From NCBI GenBank assembly GCA_964372215.1, contig CAYJQC010000004.1, positions 124,001 to 188,000 on the forward strand: DNA of 64,000 bases, read 5' to 3'. Both the position numbers and the translations under genes were made by a program. Shown piece by piece: positions 1-9,047 of the stretch. Positions within the stretch are counted from its first letter, which is position 1; the number at the start of each line of letters is the position of its first letter. This DNA comes from DAIMFL01 sp964372215 (GTDB lineage Bacteria > Pseudomonadota > Alphaproteobacteria > Dongiales > Dongiaceae). The notes under the pieces were generated by a model that saw only the letters and a list, made by a program, of their open reading frames with translations, made no database searches and was not told the DNA's origin.

Positions 1-143
1 CCGTCGACTAGTGGCGGGGACTGTCCACGCCTGACGCGGCAGTTGTCGCGGCGGGGGACTGAATGCCGGGCCGCAAGGGAACGACCAGTTCAAGAGTCGC
101 GGACGGGCCCGTGTGATCTGGGAACACGCAACAGGAGGTGACC

Positions 144-1262
144 ATGTTTCGGAAGGCTATGAAGGGGATGCTGGTCGCGGCCGGCGCCATTGCCGCCGTG
201 GCGGCGAGTGTCGGGGCCGCGAATGTGGCTTCGGCCCAGGACGGCGAGAAGTTCAAGGTCTATCTCAGCATGAGCTATATCGGCAACAACTGGCAGAGCG
301 AAGCGATGAACATGCAGCTCGCGCTGGTCAAGACCGAGCCTTATGCAAGCCTGATCGATTTCAAGGTCCAGGCATCCGGCGACAACGCGCAAAAGCAGAT
401 CCAGCAGATCAACGCCATGATTCAGGCGGGCGCGAATGCGATCATCATCTATCCGATCTCGCCCACGGCGCTCAACCAGGTGATCAAGCATGCCTGTGAC
501 AAGGGCATCGTGGTCATGACCTACGACTCGTTCGTCGAGGAGGAATGCGCCCACCATGTCGGCGTGGATGCCGAGGCGGCCGGGTATCAGCGGGCGAAGT
601 GGCTGTTCGAGCTGCTTGGCGGCAAGGGCAACGTGGTGGAGATCACCGGCGTGTCCGGCACCTCCTACGACTCCCGAATCAATGCGGGAACCGAGAAGGC
701 GCTGGCCGAATATCCGGACATCAAGATCGTCGCCTCCGCCAACGGGCTGTGGAGTCAGCCTGAGGCGCGGGTGCAGCTCACCAAGATGCTGGCGACCCGT
801 TCCTGGGACGAGATCGACGGCCTGCTGCTGCAGACCGGCTGCTATGAGGCAAGCATGATGCAACTTGAAGCCGGAGTGGCCCCCAAGGACGTCAAGCCCT
901 GCGGCGGCGAGGCGTCGAACGGGCACCGCATCATGATGCTGCCCGAGGGCACGATCGACGGCGCCATCGGACTGCGCAGCTTCTCCGCCGGTTCGGCAGT
1001 GTATGGCGGCGCGATGGCGCTCACCCTGGCGGTGAAGGCGCTGCAGGGCGAGGAGATCCCGCGCTCGACCACGCTGTCGCACAGCCCGCTGAAGACCGAA
1101 GACGCCAAGCTGTGCGTCGAAGGCACCTCGGAGGAACTCGCGGCCGGCTGCAATGCCATCAATCCCGCACTGATGCCCGATCCTTACTGGTACGCCGACT
1201 TCTACAGCCCGGAACTGCCGAATCTGGGCCTGAACGCGGCAATCCTGGCCCAGCCGGACTGA
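144..1262 (+). CDS. Sugar ABC transporter substrate-binding protein (ribose-type, Peripla_BP_4)
   Basis: Periplasmic binding protein of a CUT2/ribose-type ABC importer, about 372 residues. The N terminus has basic residues (FRKAMKG), a hydrophobic Ala-rich stretch and an ASA-Q-like cleavage site near residue 31, which is a Sec signal peptide. The mature part follows the RbsB-like pattern: YLSMSYIGNNWQ at the start, then an AGANAIIIYPISP segment and a second lobe. I chose ATG 144 over the in-frame GTG 138 because AGGAGG at 133-138 lies 5 bases before ATG 144 and overlaps the GTG. The next genes are the ATPase and a fused permease, so this is the first gene of an importer operon. The ligand is not readable; the linked HyuB suggests it need not be a plain sugar. 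Confidence 0.88.
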   Translation: MFRKAMKGMLVAAGAIAAVAASVGAANVASAQDGEKFKVYLSMSYIGNNWQSEAMNMQLALVKTEPYASLIDFKVQASGDNAQKQIQQINAMIQAGANAIIIYPISPTALNQVIKHACDKGIVVMTYDSFVEEECAHHVGVDAEAAGYQRAKWLFELLGGKGNVVEITGVSGTSYDSRINAGTEKALAEYPDIKIVASANGLWSQPEARVQLTKMLATRSWDEIDGLLLQTGCYEASMMQLEAGVAPKDVKPCGGEASNGHRIMMLPEGTIDGAIGLRSFSAGSAVYGGAMALTLAVKALQGEEIPRSTTLSHSPLKTEDAKLCVEGTSEELAAGCNAINPALMPDPYWYADFYSPELPNLGLNAAILAQPD

Positions 1263-1365
1263 TCGCGCCGTGACATTGGGGGGTGGTCGCGGCGCCTCGC
1301 TCAGGCGTCGCGGCGGCCCCCCCCGATCCGGCTTGCGTGCCCAGTCGAGTGTTGAAAGGCAATAG

Positions 1366-2922
1366 ATGGACAGCGCAATCCCCGCGATTGAACTCGTGGG
1401 CCTGACCAAACGCTACGAGGCGACCGTCGCGCTCGACGATGTGTCGCTCCAGGTCGAGCGCGGGGCGGTGCATGCCCTCCTGGGGGAGAACGGCGCGGGA
1501 AAGTCGACTGCGGTAAAGATCCTGAGCGGTCTGGTGCGGCCGGATTCCGGCGAAGTCCGGGTGCTGGGGGAGTCCGTGCATTTCGGCTCGCCGCTGGACA
1601 GCCACAAATGCGGCGTGCAGACCGCGTTCCAGGAGATGACCCTGGTTCCCGATCTCGACATCGCCCAGAACATGCTGCTGCCTTACGAGCCGACCGGCCT
1701 GGCAGGGCAGATCAACCGGCGGCGCTCCCACGAGATCGTCGCCGGCATTCTCGATCGGCTCGACGTCCGTAACATCGATCCGCGGTCATTGGCGCGGGAT
1801 CTCGACCTGTCGATGCGCCAGAAGATCGAGATCGCGAAGGCGGTGTCGCGCAATCCCAAGCTGCTGCTGCTGGACGAGCCGACTTCGGCGCTGTCCAGCG
1901 ACGATGTCGAGTGGCTCGAGGGCGTCATCAGCCATCTCCGCCAATCGGGCATCACCATCATCTTCATCACCCATCGCATGCGCGAGGTGCGGGCGTTCTG
2001 CGATCGGCTGTCGGTGCTGCGCAATGGCCGCCATGTCGGCACTTATCGGACCGACGAAATCAGCGATGATGCGGTGATCGAGCTGGTGATCGGGCGCTCG
2101 CTCGACTCCGCCTTTCCGCCGCGGGAGCGCCAGGTCCGCGACGCTGCGGTTCCGCCGGCCCTGGCCGGCCGCGGCCTGGCCGGCCGGGCCAAGCTGCGTG
2201 ACTTTTCCTTCGAATTGCACCGCGGCGAAGTACTCGGCGTGGCCGGATTGCAGGGAATGGGCCAGCTCGAGCTGTTCCTCGGACTGTTCGGCGTCGAGCC
2301 GTTCGCCCAGGGGATCGTGGAAATCGCGGGAAGGGCAACCATCCTGGCGACCCCCGAGGACGCGGTCAGTGCCCGAATCGGCATCAGCCTGGTGCCGGAG
2401 GATCGCAAGACCGAGGGCCTGTTCCTCAAGCTGAGCGGGCGGCACAACGTCAGCCTGCCGGTGATCGACCGGCTGTCCCACTTCGGATTCATCGACACCG
2501 ACAAGGAGGCGATCGAGGTCGACCGGATTCTCGCACGACTGCAGGTCCATCCGCGGGCGCTCTACACGCGTTGCGCAGCTTTCAGCGGCGGCAACCAGCA
2601 GAAGATCGCGATCGGCAAGTGGCTGCTGACGGAAAGCGCCGTGCTGCTGCTGTTCGACCCGACCCGCGGGGTCGATGTCGGCACCAAGCACGACATCTAC
2701 GTGCTGGTCCGCGAGTTCGTGAAGGCGGGGGGCGCGGTGCTGTTCTACTCCACCGAGGTGCCCGAACTGGTCAATCTTTGCGACCGAGTGACGGTGATCT
2801 ATCGCGGCGAGCTGGTGGATGAGCTCGAAGGGGATGCGATCAGCGAGGATGCGATCATGCGGGGTGCACTAGGCGAACTAAGCGACGCCGGCCGGGCCAA
2901 GGCGGGGAGCGCGGCGGCATGA
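1366..2922 (+). CDS. Sugar ABC transporter ATP-binding protein, two ABC domains (RbsA/MglA type)
   Basis: Cytoplasmic ATPase of 518 residues with tandem ABC domains, the usual length for RbsA/MglA. The first domain has Walker A GENGAGKS at residues 40-47 and Walker B LLLLDEPTSAL. The second domain has a degenerate P-loop (GLQGMGQLEL), as is normal in this family, and the signature FSGGNQQK. Its second Walker B reads LLFDPTRGVDVG where LILDEPTRG is usual, so the Walker B Asp and catalytic Glu positions carry Phe and Asp. AAAGG sits 6 bases before ATG 1366. The stop overlaps the permease start by 4 bases (ATGA), so the two are translationally coupled. Confidence 0.9.
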   Translation: MDSAIPAIELVGLTKRYEATVALDDVSLQVERGAVHALLGENGAGKSTAVKILSGLVRPDSGEVRVLGESVHFGSPLDSHKCGVQTAFQEMTLVPDLDIAQNMLLPYEPTGLAGQINRRRSHEIVAGILDRLDVRNIDPRSLARDLDLSMRQKIEIAKAVSRNPKLLLLDEPTSALSSDDVEWLEGVISHLRQSGITIIFITHRMREVRAFCDRLSVLRNGRHVGTYRTDEISDDAVIELVIGRSLDSAFPPRERQVRDAAVPPALAGRGLAGRAKLRDFSFELHRGEVLGVAGLQGMGQLELFLGLFGVEPFAQGIVEIAGRATILATPEDAVSARIGISLVPEDRKTEGLFLKLSGRHNVSLPVIDRLSHFGFIDTDKEAIEVDRILARLQVHPRALYTRCAAFSGGNQQKIAIGKWLLTESAVLLLFDPTRGVDVGTKHDIYVLVREFVKAGGAVLFYSTEVPELVNLCDRVTVIYRGELVDELEGDAISEDAIMRGALGELSDAGRAKAGSAAA

Positions 2923-5000
2923 CGGCGGCGCTCGCGCCGGCGGCGGGTTCCGGCGTGCTGTGGCGGCAGGTCGTGCGCGCGCGGGGTCTGTGGATCGCGG
3001 TCGCAGCCTTCTGCACGATCATCCTCGTCCTGCAGGGGATCACGCCGGGCTCACTGACCTATTTTGATTTCAGCTATCTTTCGAGCGGCGGCGCGGCGCT
3101 GGCGCTCGCGGGAATCGGCCAGACCCTGGTGGTGCTGACCGGCGGTTTCGATCTTTCCTGCGCCGCCACCATCTCGCTGGTCAACGCCGTGCTCGCCACC
3201 CATATGGGCGAGTCGGTCGGGTCCCAGGCGTTCTGGGCGTTAGCCGGCATCGGCATTGGATGCCTGGTGGGTGCGGTCAACGGCTTTTTCGTCGCCTATA
3301 TGCGACTGCAGCCTGTCGTGGTCACGCTGGCGACCATGTTCATCCTGCGGGGGCTCGCCCTGCTGGTGCTGCCCAAGCCCGGTGGCCGCATCGGCGCGGA
3401 TCTCTCGGCGTTTCTGACCTATGACGCAATTCCGGAACTGCTGCCGGCGCCGGTGGTCATGCTGCTGGTCGCGCTCGCGATCTGGCGGTTGATCCGGCGC
3501 TCGCGATTCGGCACCGGCATCTACGCTGTCGGCAGCGATCGCGAGGCGGCCTTCGCCAACGGGATCAAGGTCAGCCGCGTATTGTTCTGGGCCTATGTGA
3601 TCGCCGGCGCCTATTACGGTGCGGCCGGGGTATTCCTGGGCGCGGTGACCGGTTCGGGCGACGCGCTGGTCGGCGCGCCGATGCTGATGCCGATCTTCGC
3701 GGCGGTGGTGCTCGGCGGCACCGCGCTGGGCGGCGGGCGCGGCGGACCGGTGGGCACCGTCTTCGGGGCCTACACCCTGATGCTCACCGTCAATGTGCTT
3801 CTGGTGCTGAACGTGTCCGCCTATTACGCCACCGTGGCCGAGGCGCTGGTGATCATCCTGGCCGTGGTCGGCGCGTCGATCAGCCGCGATTCGCCGCTCG
3901 GCGGCCAGGTTCGATCGTTGCACCTGAAGTGGCGAGCCTGGCGGGCCGGTATGTCACCGAAAACGGCGGGCGTCCTGCTGCCCAGGATCTCGCTGGTATC
4001 GCGCGAGCATGAGCTGCGGCCGAATGACGAACTCAGCGGATCGCCGCTGCACCGCTGGTTTCAGCGCAACCGCGAGCTGGTCGGTCAGCTGACCCCGTCG
4101 TTCGTGCTGGCGATATTGGCGGTGGCCGCGACCTTCATCATGTTCGGAACCAGCGCAATCAACATCAACTACGTGAATTCGTTGCTCGTGCTGACCTCGT
4201 TCCTGGCCATCCTCGGGCTCGGCCAGGGCGCCGTGATCCTGGCCGGCGGCTTCGACCTGTCGGTTCCCTGGACCATCACGTTCTGCGCCATGCTGATGGC
4301 CAATGTCTCTGGCGGGACCGATGCCGGACTGATCGTCGCCGTGCCGCTCGCGCTGGGTGTCGGGGTGTTGATCGGCGCCTTCAACGGCATCGGCGTGGTC
4401 GCATTCGGCTTGCCGGCAATCATCATGACCCTGGCGACCGACGGCCTGATCCACGGACTTGCCCTGGTCTATACCCAGGGCGGGCCGACGATGAGCGGCG
4501 CGCCGGGGCTCAAGTGGTTCCTGGGTGGCAAGATCCTCGGCTTTTCTCCGACCGTGTGGCTGCTCGGCGTCTTTGTCGTGGCGGCGACCCTTCTGCTCAG
4601 CCGGACACCCTTCGGACGGCGGATCTATGCGGTCGGCTGCAGCACCCGGGTCGCGCGCATGTCCGGCGTCAGTGTCGCTCGGACCCAGCTCGGCGTGTTC
4701 ATGCTGAGCGGCTTCTGTTCGGCCCTGGTCGGCGTGCTCCTGGTCGGCTTCGGCAGTCAGGCGGTGCTCGGCATGGGCAATACCTACATGCTGCCGGCGA
4801 TCGCCGTCGTGGTCGTCGGCGGCACGCTGGTTACCGGTGGGCGCGGCCACTATCTCGGCACCTTCGGCGGCGCGTTGCTGCTGACCAGTGTCGGGATCCT
4901 GCTGGCGGGCACCACCTGGCCCGAGGCCGTGCGCGAAATTCTGATCGGTCTGGTCGTCATGGTGGCGATCATCACGCTGCGCGAGAAGCATGGCGGATAG
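2919..5000 (+). CDS. Fused ABC transporter permease, two RbsC-type (BPD_transp_2) domains in tandem
   Basis: Inner-membrane permease of 693 residues, about twice a normal RbsC/AraH (about 320-340). Both halves show the same landmarks: an early GGFDLS element (GQTLVVLTGGFDLS and GQGAVILAGGFDLS), an IYAVGSDREAA or IYAVGCSTRVA motif after the central loop, and a late VVLGGTALGGGRGGPVGT or VVVGGTLVTGGRGHYLGT motif. A polar linker of about 60-70 residues near residues 325-390 joins them. In most CUT2 importers the permease is a homodimer or two separate chains; here one polypeptide would supply both. The linker crosses about nt 3900-4080 without interruption in frame, so this is a genuine fusion in the sequence given. 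Which sugar or sugar-like ligand passes is unknown. Confidence 0.9.
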   Translation: MTAALAPAAGSGVLWRQVVRARGLWIAVAAFCTIILVLQGITPGSLTYFDFSYLSSGGAALALAGIGQTLVVLTGGFDLSCAATISLVNAVLATHMGESVGSQAFWALAGIGIGCLVGAVNGFFVAYMRLQPVVVTLATMFILRGLALLVLPKPGGRIGADLSAFLTYDAIPELLPAPVVMLLVALAIWRLIRRSRFGTGIYAVGSDREAAFANGIKVSRVLFWAYVIAGAYYGAAGVFLGAVTGSGDALVGAPMLMPIFAAVVLGGTALGGGRGGPVGTVFGAYTLMLTVNVLLVLNVSAYYATVAEALVIILAVVGASISRDSPLGGQVRSLHLKWRAWRAGMSPKTAGVLLPRISLVSREHELRPNDELSGSPLHRWFQRNRELVGQLTPSFVLAILAVAATFIMFGTSAININYVNSLLVLTSFLAILGLGQGAVILAGGFDLSVPWTITFCAMLMANVSGGTDAGLIVAVPLALGVGVLIGAFNGIGVVAFGLPAIIMTLATDGLIHGLALVYTQGGPTMSGAPGLKWFLGGKILGFSPTVWLLGVFVVAATLLLSRTPFGRRIYAVGCSTRVARMSGVSVARTQLGVFMLSGFCSALVGVLLVGFGSQAVLGMGNTYMLPAIAVVVVGGTLVTGGRGHYLGTFGGALLLTSVGILLAGTTWPEAVREILIGLVVMVAIITLREKHGG

Positions 5001-5045
5001 GCGGCGCGCGGGACTCGGCGGACGCCGCCGCATGGGAGGAACGGG

Positions 5046-6854
5046 ATGGCGCAGGCAAGCTTGAAGGGCGGCGGCGGCGATGCCGCCGGCACCGAGATCG
5101 ATCCGGCGCTGATGGCGGTGCTGTCCAGCCGGCTCGAAGCCATCATCCGCGAGATGACCAATACGGTGATGAAGGCCAGCCGCTCGGCGGTCATCAAGAA
5201 CGCGCGCGACATGTCCTGCGGGCTGCTCACCTACGACCACCGGCTGATCTGCGTCGAGGAGGCGATGCCGATCCATGTCAGCGCACTCGATCTCACGACC
5301 CGTCCGATCACCGAGCTGTTCGACGACATCAAGGAAGGCGACGGCTTCTTCAACAACAGCCCGTTCCTGGGGGTGACCCATCACGCCGACATGACGCTGT
5401 GCGTGCCGGTCTTCATCGACGGCGAGCCGCTGTTCTGGACGTTGTCGCGCTCGCATCACGCCGATGTCGGGGCGCCCGAGCCGAGCACCTATCTGCCCTA
5501 TGCGGCGACGGTCTACCAGGAGGGCATGCACTTCCCCTGCGTCCGCATCCAGGAGAACTTCCAGGACAAGAAGGACATCATCCGGATGGCGCGCCACAAG
5601 ATCCGGGTGCCGCACATCTGGTACGGCGACTATCGGGCGCAGGTGGGCGCCTGTCGAATCGGCGAGCGGCGCCTGAAGGAGCTCGCCGCGCGCTACGGCA
5701 AGGAGACGATCAAGCGCTTCGTAGAAGACTGGATGGCATATGGCCGCCGACGGGCGCAACAGGCGATCGGCAAGCTGCCGAGCGGAACCTGGAGCTACAG
5801 CACCACCCATGATCCGGTGCCGGGAGTCGCCGACCACGGAATTCCGATCAAGGCGACGGTGACGGTCGACGCCGCCAAGGGCGAGGTGACGGTCGATCTG
5901 CGTGACAATCCGGACTGCGTTCCAGGCGGCATCAACCTGTCGGAGGCCTGCGCCACCGGCTCATGCCTGATCGGCGTGTTCTACAACCTGGATCCCACGA
6001 TCCCGCACAATGCGGGCAGCGCGAGCTGTGTGCGGACGCTGCTGCGCGACGGCTGCGTGGTCGGCCGCCCGGCCTTTCCGGTCGGCACCTCGGTCGCGAC
6101 GACGAATGTGAACGATCGCCTGATCAACGCCATCCAGTGCTGTTTCTCGCAGATGGGCAAGCCGCACGGCTATGCCGAAGGCGGCGGCGACTTCTCGGCC
6201 GGGCTCGGCGTGGTGGCGGGCGAGGAAACCCGCAAGGGTCCGGCGTTTCCCTATATCAACCAGCTCTGTGTCGGATTGTCCGGCGGGCCGGCACTGCACG
6301 GTTACGACGGCTGGCTGACATACGAGGCCCCGAACGGCGGCGGCATTCTGGTGCTCGATTCGATCGAAATCGACGAAAGCATGTACCCGATCCTGTTCGG
6401 TTCGCGCTACGTCGCGCAGGACACCATGGGCAGCGGGCAATGGAATGGCGCGCCGGCGACGGCCGGCAGCTATCGTTCGCTTTCAGGGCCGATGACCGTG
6501 GCGTATTGCAGCGATGGCGATACGAACACGGCCAAGGGCGTGCTCGACGGTCTCGATGCGGCGCCCGCGTCCAACCGGAAGCGGCTGCGAAATGGCGAAA
6601 TCGTTACTCTGCCCTCGTTTCACATCGAAACCTGCGAGGAGGGCGAGGACGTGCTGTACCAGTCCTGCGCCGGCGGCGGCTATGGGGCGCCTGGTGATCG
6701 CGATCCAGAGCTGGTCGCCCGCGACGTCAATCGACGTTGGCTCAGCGCCGGGCGCGCGCGCGACATCTACGCCGTGGCGCTAGTCACCGCGGCCAACGGA
6801 ATCGACTACGTCGTCGACGTGGCGCAAACGCGACGTCTGCGGGGCGGAGCCTGA
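5046..6854 (+). CDS. Hydantoinase B/oxoprolinase family protein (HyuB-like), without a HyuA partner
   Basis: A 602-residue HyuB-family protein. These normally pair with HyuA in ATP-dependent opening of hydantoins, 5-oxoproline or lactams, or in ATP-driven carboxylation. Family landmarks visible are the N-terminal SRLEAIIREMTNTVMKASRS, the SRSHHADVG segment, YQEGMHFP, GDYRAQVGACRIGERR and the C-terminal CAGGGYGAPGDRDPE. The start ATG 5046 follows GGGAGGAACGGG. It lies 45 bases after the fused permease, so it belongs to the importer operon and probably acts on the imported compound. No HyuA is adjacent; the only hyuA in the window is 36 kb away. It may therefore work with a distant HyuA or have a changed activity. 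The family call is firm; the substrate is unknown. Confidence 0.85.
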   Translation: MAQASLKGGGGDAAGTEIDPALMAVLSSRLEAIIREMTNTVMKASRSAVIKNARDMSCGLLTYDHRLICVEEAMPIHVSALDLTTRPITELFDDIKEGDGFFNNSPFLGVTHHADMTLCVPVFIDGEPLFWTLSRSHHADVGAPEPSTYLPYAATVYQEGMHFPCVRIQENFQDKKDIIRMARHKIRVPHIWYGDYRAQVGACRIGERRLKELAARYGKETIKRFVEDWMAYGRRRAQQAIGKLPSGTWSYSTTHDPVPGVADHGIPIKATVTVDAAKGEVTVDLRDNPDCVPGGINLSEACATGSCLIGVFYNLDPTIPHNAGSASCVRTLLRDGCVVGRPAFPVGTSVATTNVNDRLINAIQCCFSQMGKPHGYAEGGGDFSAGLGVVAGEETRKGPAFPYINQLCVGLSGGPALHGYDGWLTYEAPNGGGILVLDSIEIDESMYPILFGSRYVAQDTMGSGQWNGAPATAGSYRSLSGPMTVAYCSDGDTNTAKGVLDGLDAAPASNRKRLRNGEIVTLPSFHIETCEEGEDVLYQSCAGGGYGAPGDRDPELVARDVNRRWLSAGRARDIYAVALVTAANGIDYVVDVAQTRRLRGGA

Positions 6855-6886
6855 TTATTCCCGACTCCGGACGACCGACCGCACGA

Positions 6887-7666
6887 TCAGGCGACCGCGA
6901 GACGTTCGTGGATGATATCGGCTGCGTCGCCAATGTCGGCCACCACCGCGTCGCGCGCCGCCGCCGGGTCCTTCAGGCGCAGCGCGGCCAGCAGCGCATG
7001 GTGATGAACATCCCGGCGTGCATCCGCCTTGTCCGGCTCCTGCAGCAGCAGATTGAGCAGCGGCCCGACCTGCATCCACAGGGCTTCGATCAGTCCGACC
7101 AGATAGTCCTGCTCAGACGCCTTGTAGACGATGAAGTGGAAGCGGCGATTGAGGTCGAGATAGGCGATGCTGTCGCCGGGGCCGCAGCGTTCCATCTCGT
7201 CGTTCAGCGCAGCCATCTCGTCGATCTGGCCGGCGGCGATGGCCTCGGCGCCGTCCGCCGCGGCCATGCCCTCGAGCATCAGGCGGATCTTGGTGATCTG
7301 CGCGAAGCGCGCGGCGGTCAGAACCGGTACCGCGACCGAGCGGTTCTGCCGAAGCACGAGCACTTGTTCGGCGATCAGGCGGCTGAGCGCCTCGCGCACC
7401 GGCATCATGCTGACGCCGAAGGAGTCGGCCAGCTCGCGGATGGTCAGCACCCTGCCGGGCGCGACATGGCCGGAAATGATGGCTTCCTTGAGTTCGGCGT
7501 AGATCTGATCGTTCAGCGTCTTGCGCGTGAGCTTGCCCGGCGCGAACGGCTGTTGCGCGCCCGCCAGCACGCCGGAACGCACCGGATCCCCGCCTCGCCC
7601 GATCGCGGGGGTGGAGGGAATCTTCCCAGCCAGCTCGTTCCGTCGAGACGCCATCTCGGTTGCCAC
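6887..7666 (-). CDS. GntR-family transcriptional regulator (FCD/FadR subfamily)
   Basis: DNA-binding regulator of up to 259 residues. It has a winged HTH near residues 45-115 (QIYAELKEAIISGHVAPG, then LADSFGVSMMPVREALSRL) and a C-terminal all-helical FCD ligand domain with the expected metal-site spacing (DLNRRFHF, then DVHHHALL). The GTG at 7666 and an ATG at 7654 are both possible starts and neither has a clear Shine-Dalgarno. It converges on the importer/HyuB operon, 32 bases from its end, and is the likely local regulator of that operon; this is inferred from position only. Confidence 0.88.
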   Translation of the reverse strand: MATEMASRRNELAGKIPSTPAIGRGGDPVRSGVLAGAQQPFAPGKLTRKTLNDQIYAELKEAIISGHVAPGRVLTIRELADSFGVSMMPVREALSRLIAEQVLVLRQNRSVAVPVLTAARFAQITKIRLMLEGMAAADGAEAIAAGQIDEMAALNDEMERCGPGDSIAYLDLNRRFHFIVYKASEQDYLVGLIEALWMQVGPLLNLLLQEPDKADARRDVHHHALLAALRLKDPAAARDAVVADIGDAADIIHERLAVA

Positions 7667-8053
7667 GGCAATGAAGAAGAATTGTATGAGAATAGCGGAA
7701 GAGGTTCGATAGAGAAAGAATGATGTAGCGGGCGATCATCGAAGGGTTGGCTTTAACTGCGCGCAGTGCGGCGAGCGGTATCTGTTTGGGTTGTCCTGTT
7801 TTCGGCGTTGCTGGTGACCGTACCGTGCTGCAGAGGGTTGCCGCCGACACTGAGACGATGGTCGACGCCCGGGCGTGAGGCGGGCTGCGGCGAATGCGAA
7901 CGATACCCCTTCGGCTGCGGCATGCTTTTCTGAGTCGAATGATGCAGCCGGGCACCCGGGGGCAGGCTCGCGCCACGCTGGCCGACGCGCGGGAGGCTCG
8001 TGGCCGACCAAGGCAAGGGAGGGGCGCGCCTACGTCCCGAGACCCTGACGTTC
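7667..8053. other. Intergenic stretch without a recognised gene
   Basis: This 387-base stretch lies between the GntR start and the nosX stop. The part at about 7667-7740 is noticeably AT-richer than its surroundings and probably holds the GntR promoter; TACAAT at about 7681-7686 read leftward resembles a -10 box, with no convincing -35. I found no strong palindrome, terminator hairpin or RNA gene. Short ORFs exist on both strands, but they overlap one another and resemble no family. Confidence 0.5.
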
Positions 8054-9034
8054 CTAAGCCTTGATGATGGTCTCGCCGTCAGGCCCGAGCAGATGCGCCT
8101 GGATCGCACCGAGCCGCCGCAGGGCGGGGCGTATCTCGCCGTTCTCCAGGAACGACAATGCCGTGGAGGCTGCGTCCGCCGTGGTGGCGTCGCGCGCGAT
8201 GACGGAGACGGAACGGGCTGGCGGAGCGCACCGTCCGTTGCGGGGATCGATCAGATGGTTGAAGCGGCCCCCGGCGTCGAACGCCGTTCCATAGCCACCG
8301 GAGGTGGCGAGCGCCCGCTCGGACAGATCCACGCGCGTGGCGATCCGCTGCGGATCCGTCGGGTCGGTCAAGCCGACGTGCCACGGCCGTCCGTCGGGAT
8401 GCTGCCCCAGCGCGCGCGTCTCGCCGAGATCGAGCAGCACCTGGGTCATGCCCTGGGCCCGCAGCAGATCTGCGACCCGGTCGGTGACATAGCCCTGTGC
8501 AATGCCGTTGAGGGTGACGGCCATGCCGGGCCGGTTCAGCGCGATCGCCTCCGGCGCGACCGCGACCCGACGCCAATTCACCAGCGGCCTGAGATCATCG
8601 AAGTCCGGACCGGCGGGATCGGCGTCGGCCACGGCGAAATGCTCGGCGAGGCGGCGCCAGAGTGGCTGCACGGTGGCGTCGAAGGCGCCGCCGGTGGCCT
8701 CGCTCACCGCCGCCGCCCGTCCGAGCAGGTCGACCAGCTCGAGTGGGGGCAGCGTCAGCATCCCGTCGGCATTCAACCGCGACAGCGCGGAGTCGGTCCG
8801 ATACAGGCTGAAGATGCGCTCCAGCCGAGTGATCTCGGCGATGCAGGCCGCGATCAGCGCCTTGGCGGTGTCGGCGTCAGGATGGGCCAGCCGGATGGTC
8901 GCGTCGGCGCCGAGGGCGACGCCGCGCCAGGTATGGAGCGGGGCGCCGGCGCGGCCCATGGACGGCAGCGCCAACCCGCCGGTCGCGGCGGCGGCGATGG
9001 CGATGAAGCGGCGGCGGGTGACGGATCTGGTCAT
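8054..9034 (-). CDS. nosX: NosX, FAD:protein FMN transferase (ApbE family)
   Basis: Exported flavinyltransferase of 326 residues. NosX-type ApbE proteins attach FMN to a Thr of NosR so that electrons can reach N2O reductase. A Tat-type leader (SVTRRRFIAIAAAA) is followed by ApbE landmarks: a LERIFSLYRTDSALSRLN segment, a GIAQGYVTDRVADLL segment, LDLGETRALG and the ALATSGGYGTAFD/HLIDPRNG stretch. The ATG at 9034 was chosen because it begins the Tat leader; the open frame extends further upstream, but that part overlaps nosL and is a shadow. It is the last gene of the leftward nosRZDFYLX operon, 13 bases after nosL. Confidence 0.93.
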   Translation of the reverse strand: MTRSVTRRRFIAIAAAATGGLALPSMGRAGAPLHTWRGVALGADATIRLAHPDADTAKALIAACIAEITRLERIFSLYRTDSALSRLNADGMLTLPPLELVDLLGRAAAVSEATGGAFDATVQPLWRRLAEHFAVADADPAGPDFDDLRPLVNWRRVAVAPEAIALNRPGMAVTLNGIAQGYVTDRVADLLRAQGMTQVLLDLGETRALGQHPDGRPWHVGLTDPTDPQRIATRVDLSERALATSGGYGTAFDAGGRFNHLIDPRNGRCAPPARSVSVIARDATTADAASTALSFLENGEIRPALRRLGAIQAHLLGPDGETIIKA

Positions 9035-9047
9035 GCTGGTGTCTCGT

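Noticed and set aside
2640..2700. Loss of the second Walker B in the sugar ABC ATPase as evidence of a dead protein
   Set aside because: The LLFDPTRGVDVG form is a recurring variant in two-domain sugar ABC ATPases, and the first ABC domain is intact.
3954..5837. A 627-codon leftward ORF opposite the fused permease and HyuB
   Set aside because: Its His/Arg/Asp/Gly-rich composition is the typical antisense shadow of GC-rich genes; the + strand genes have clear family motifs.
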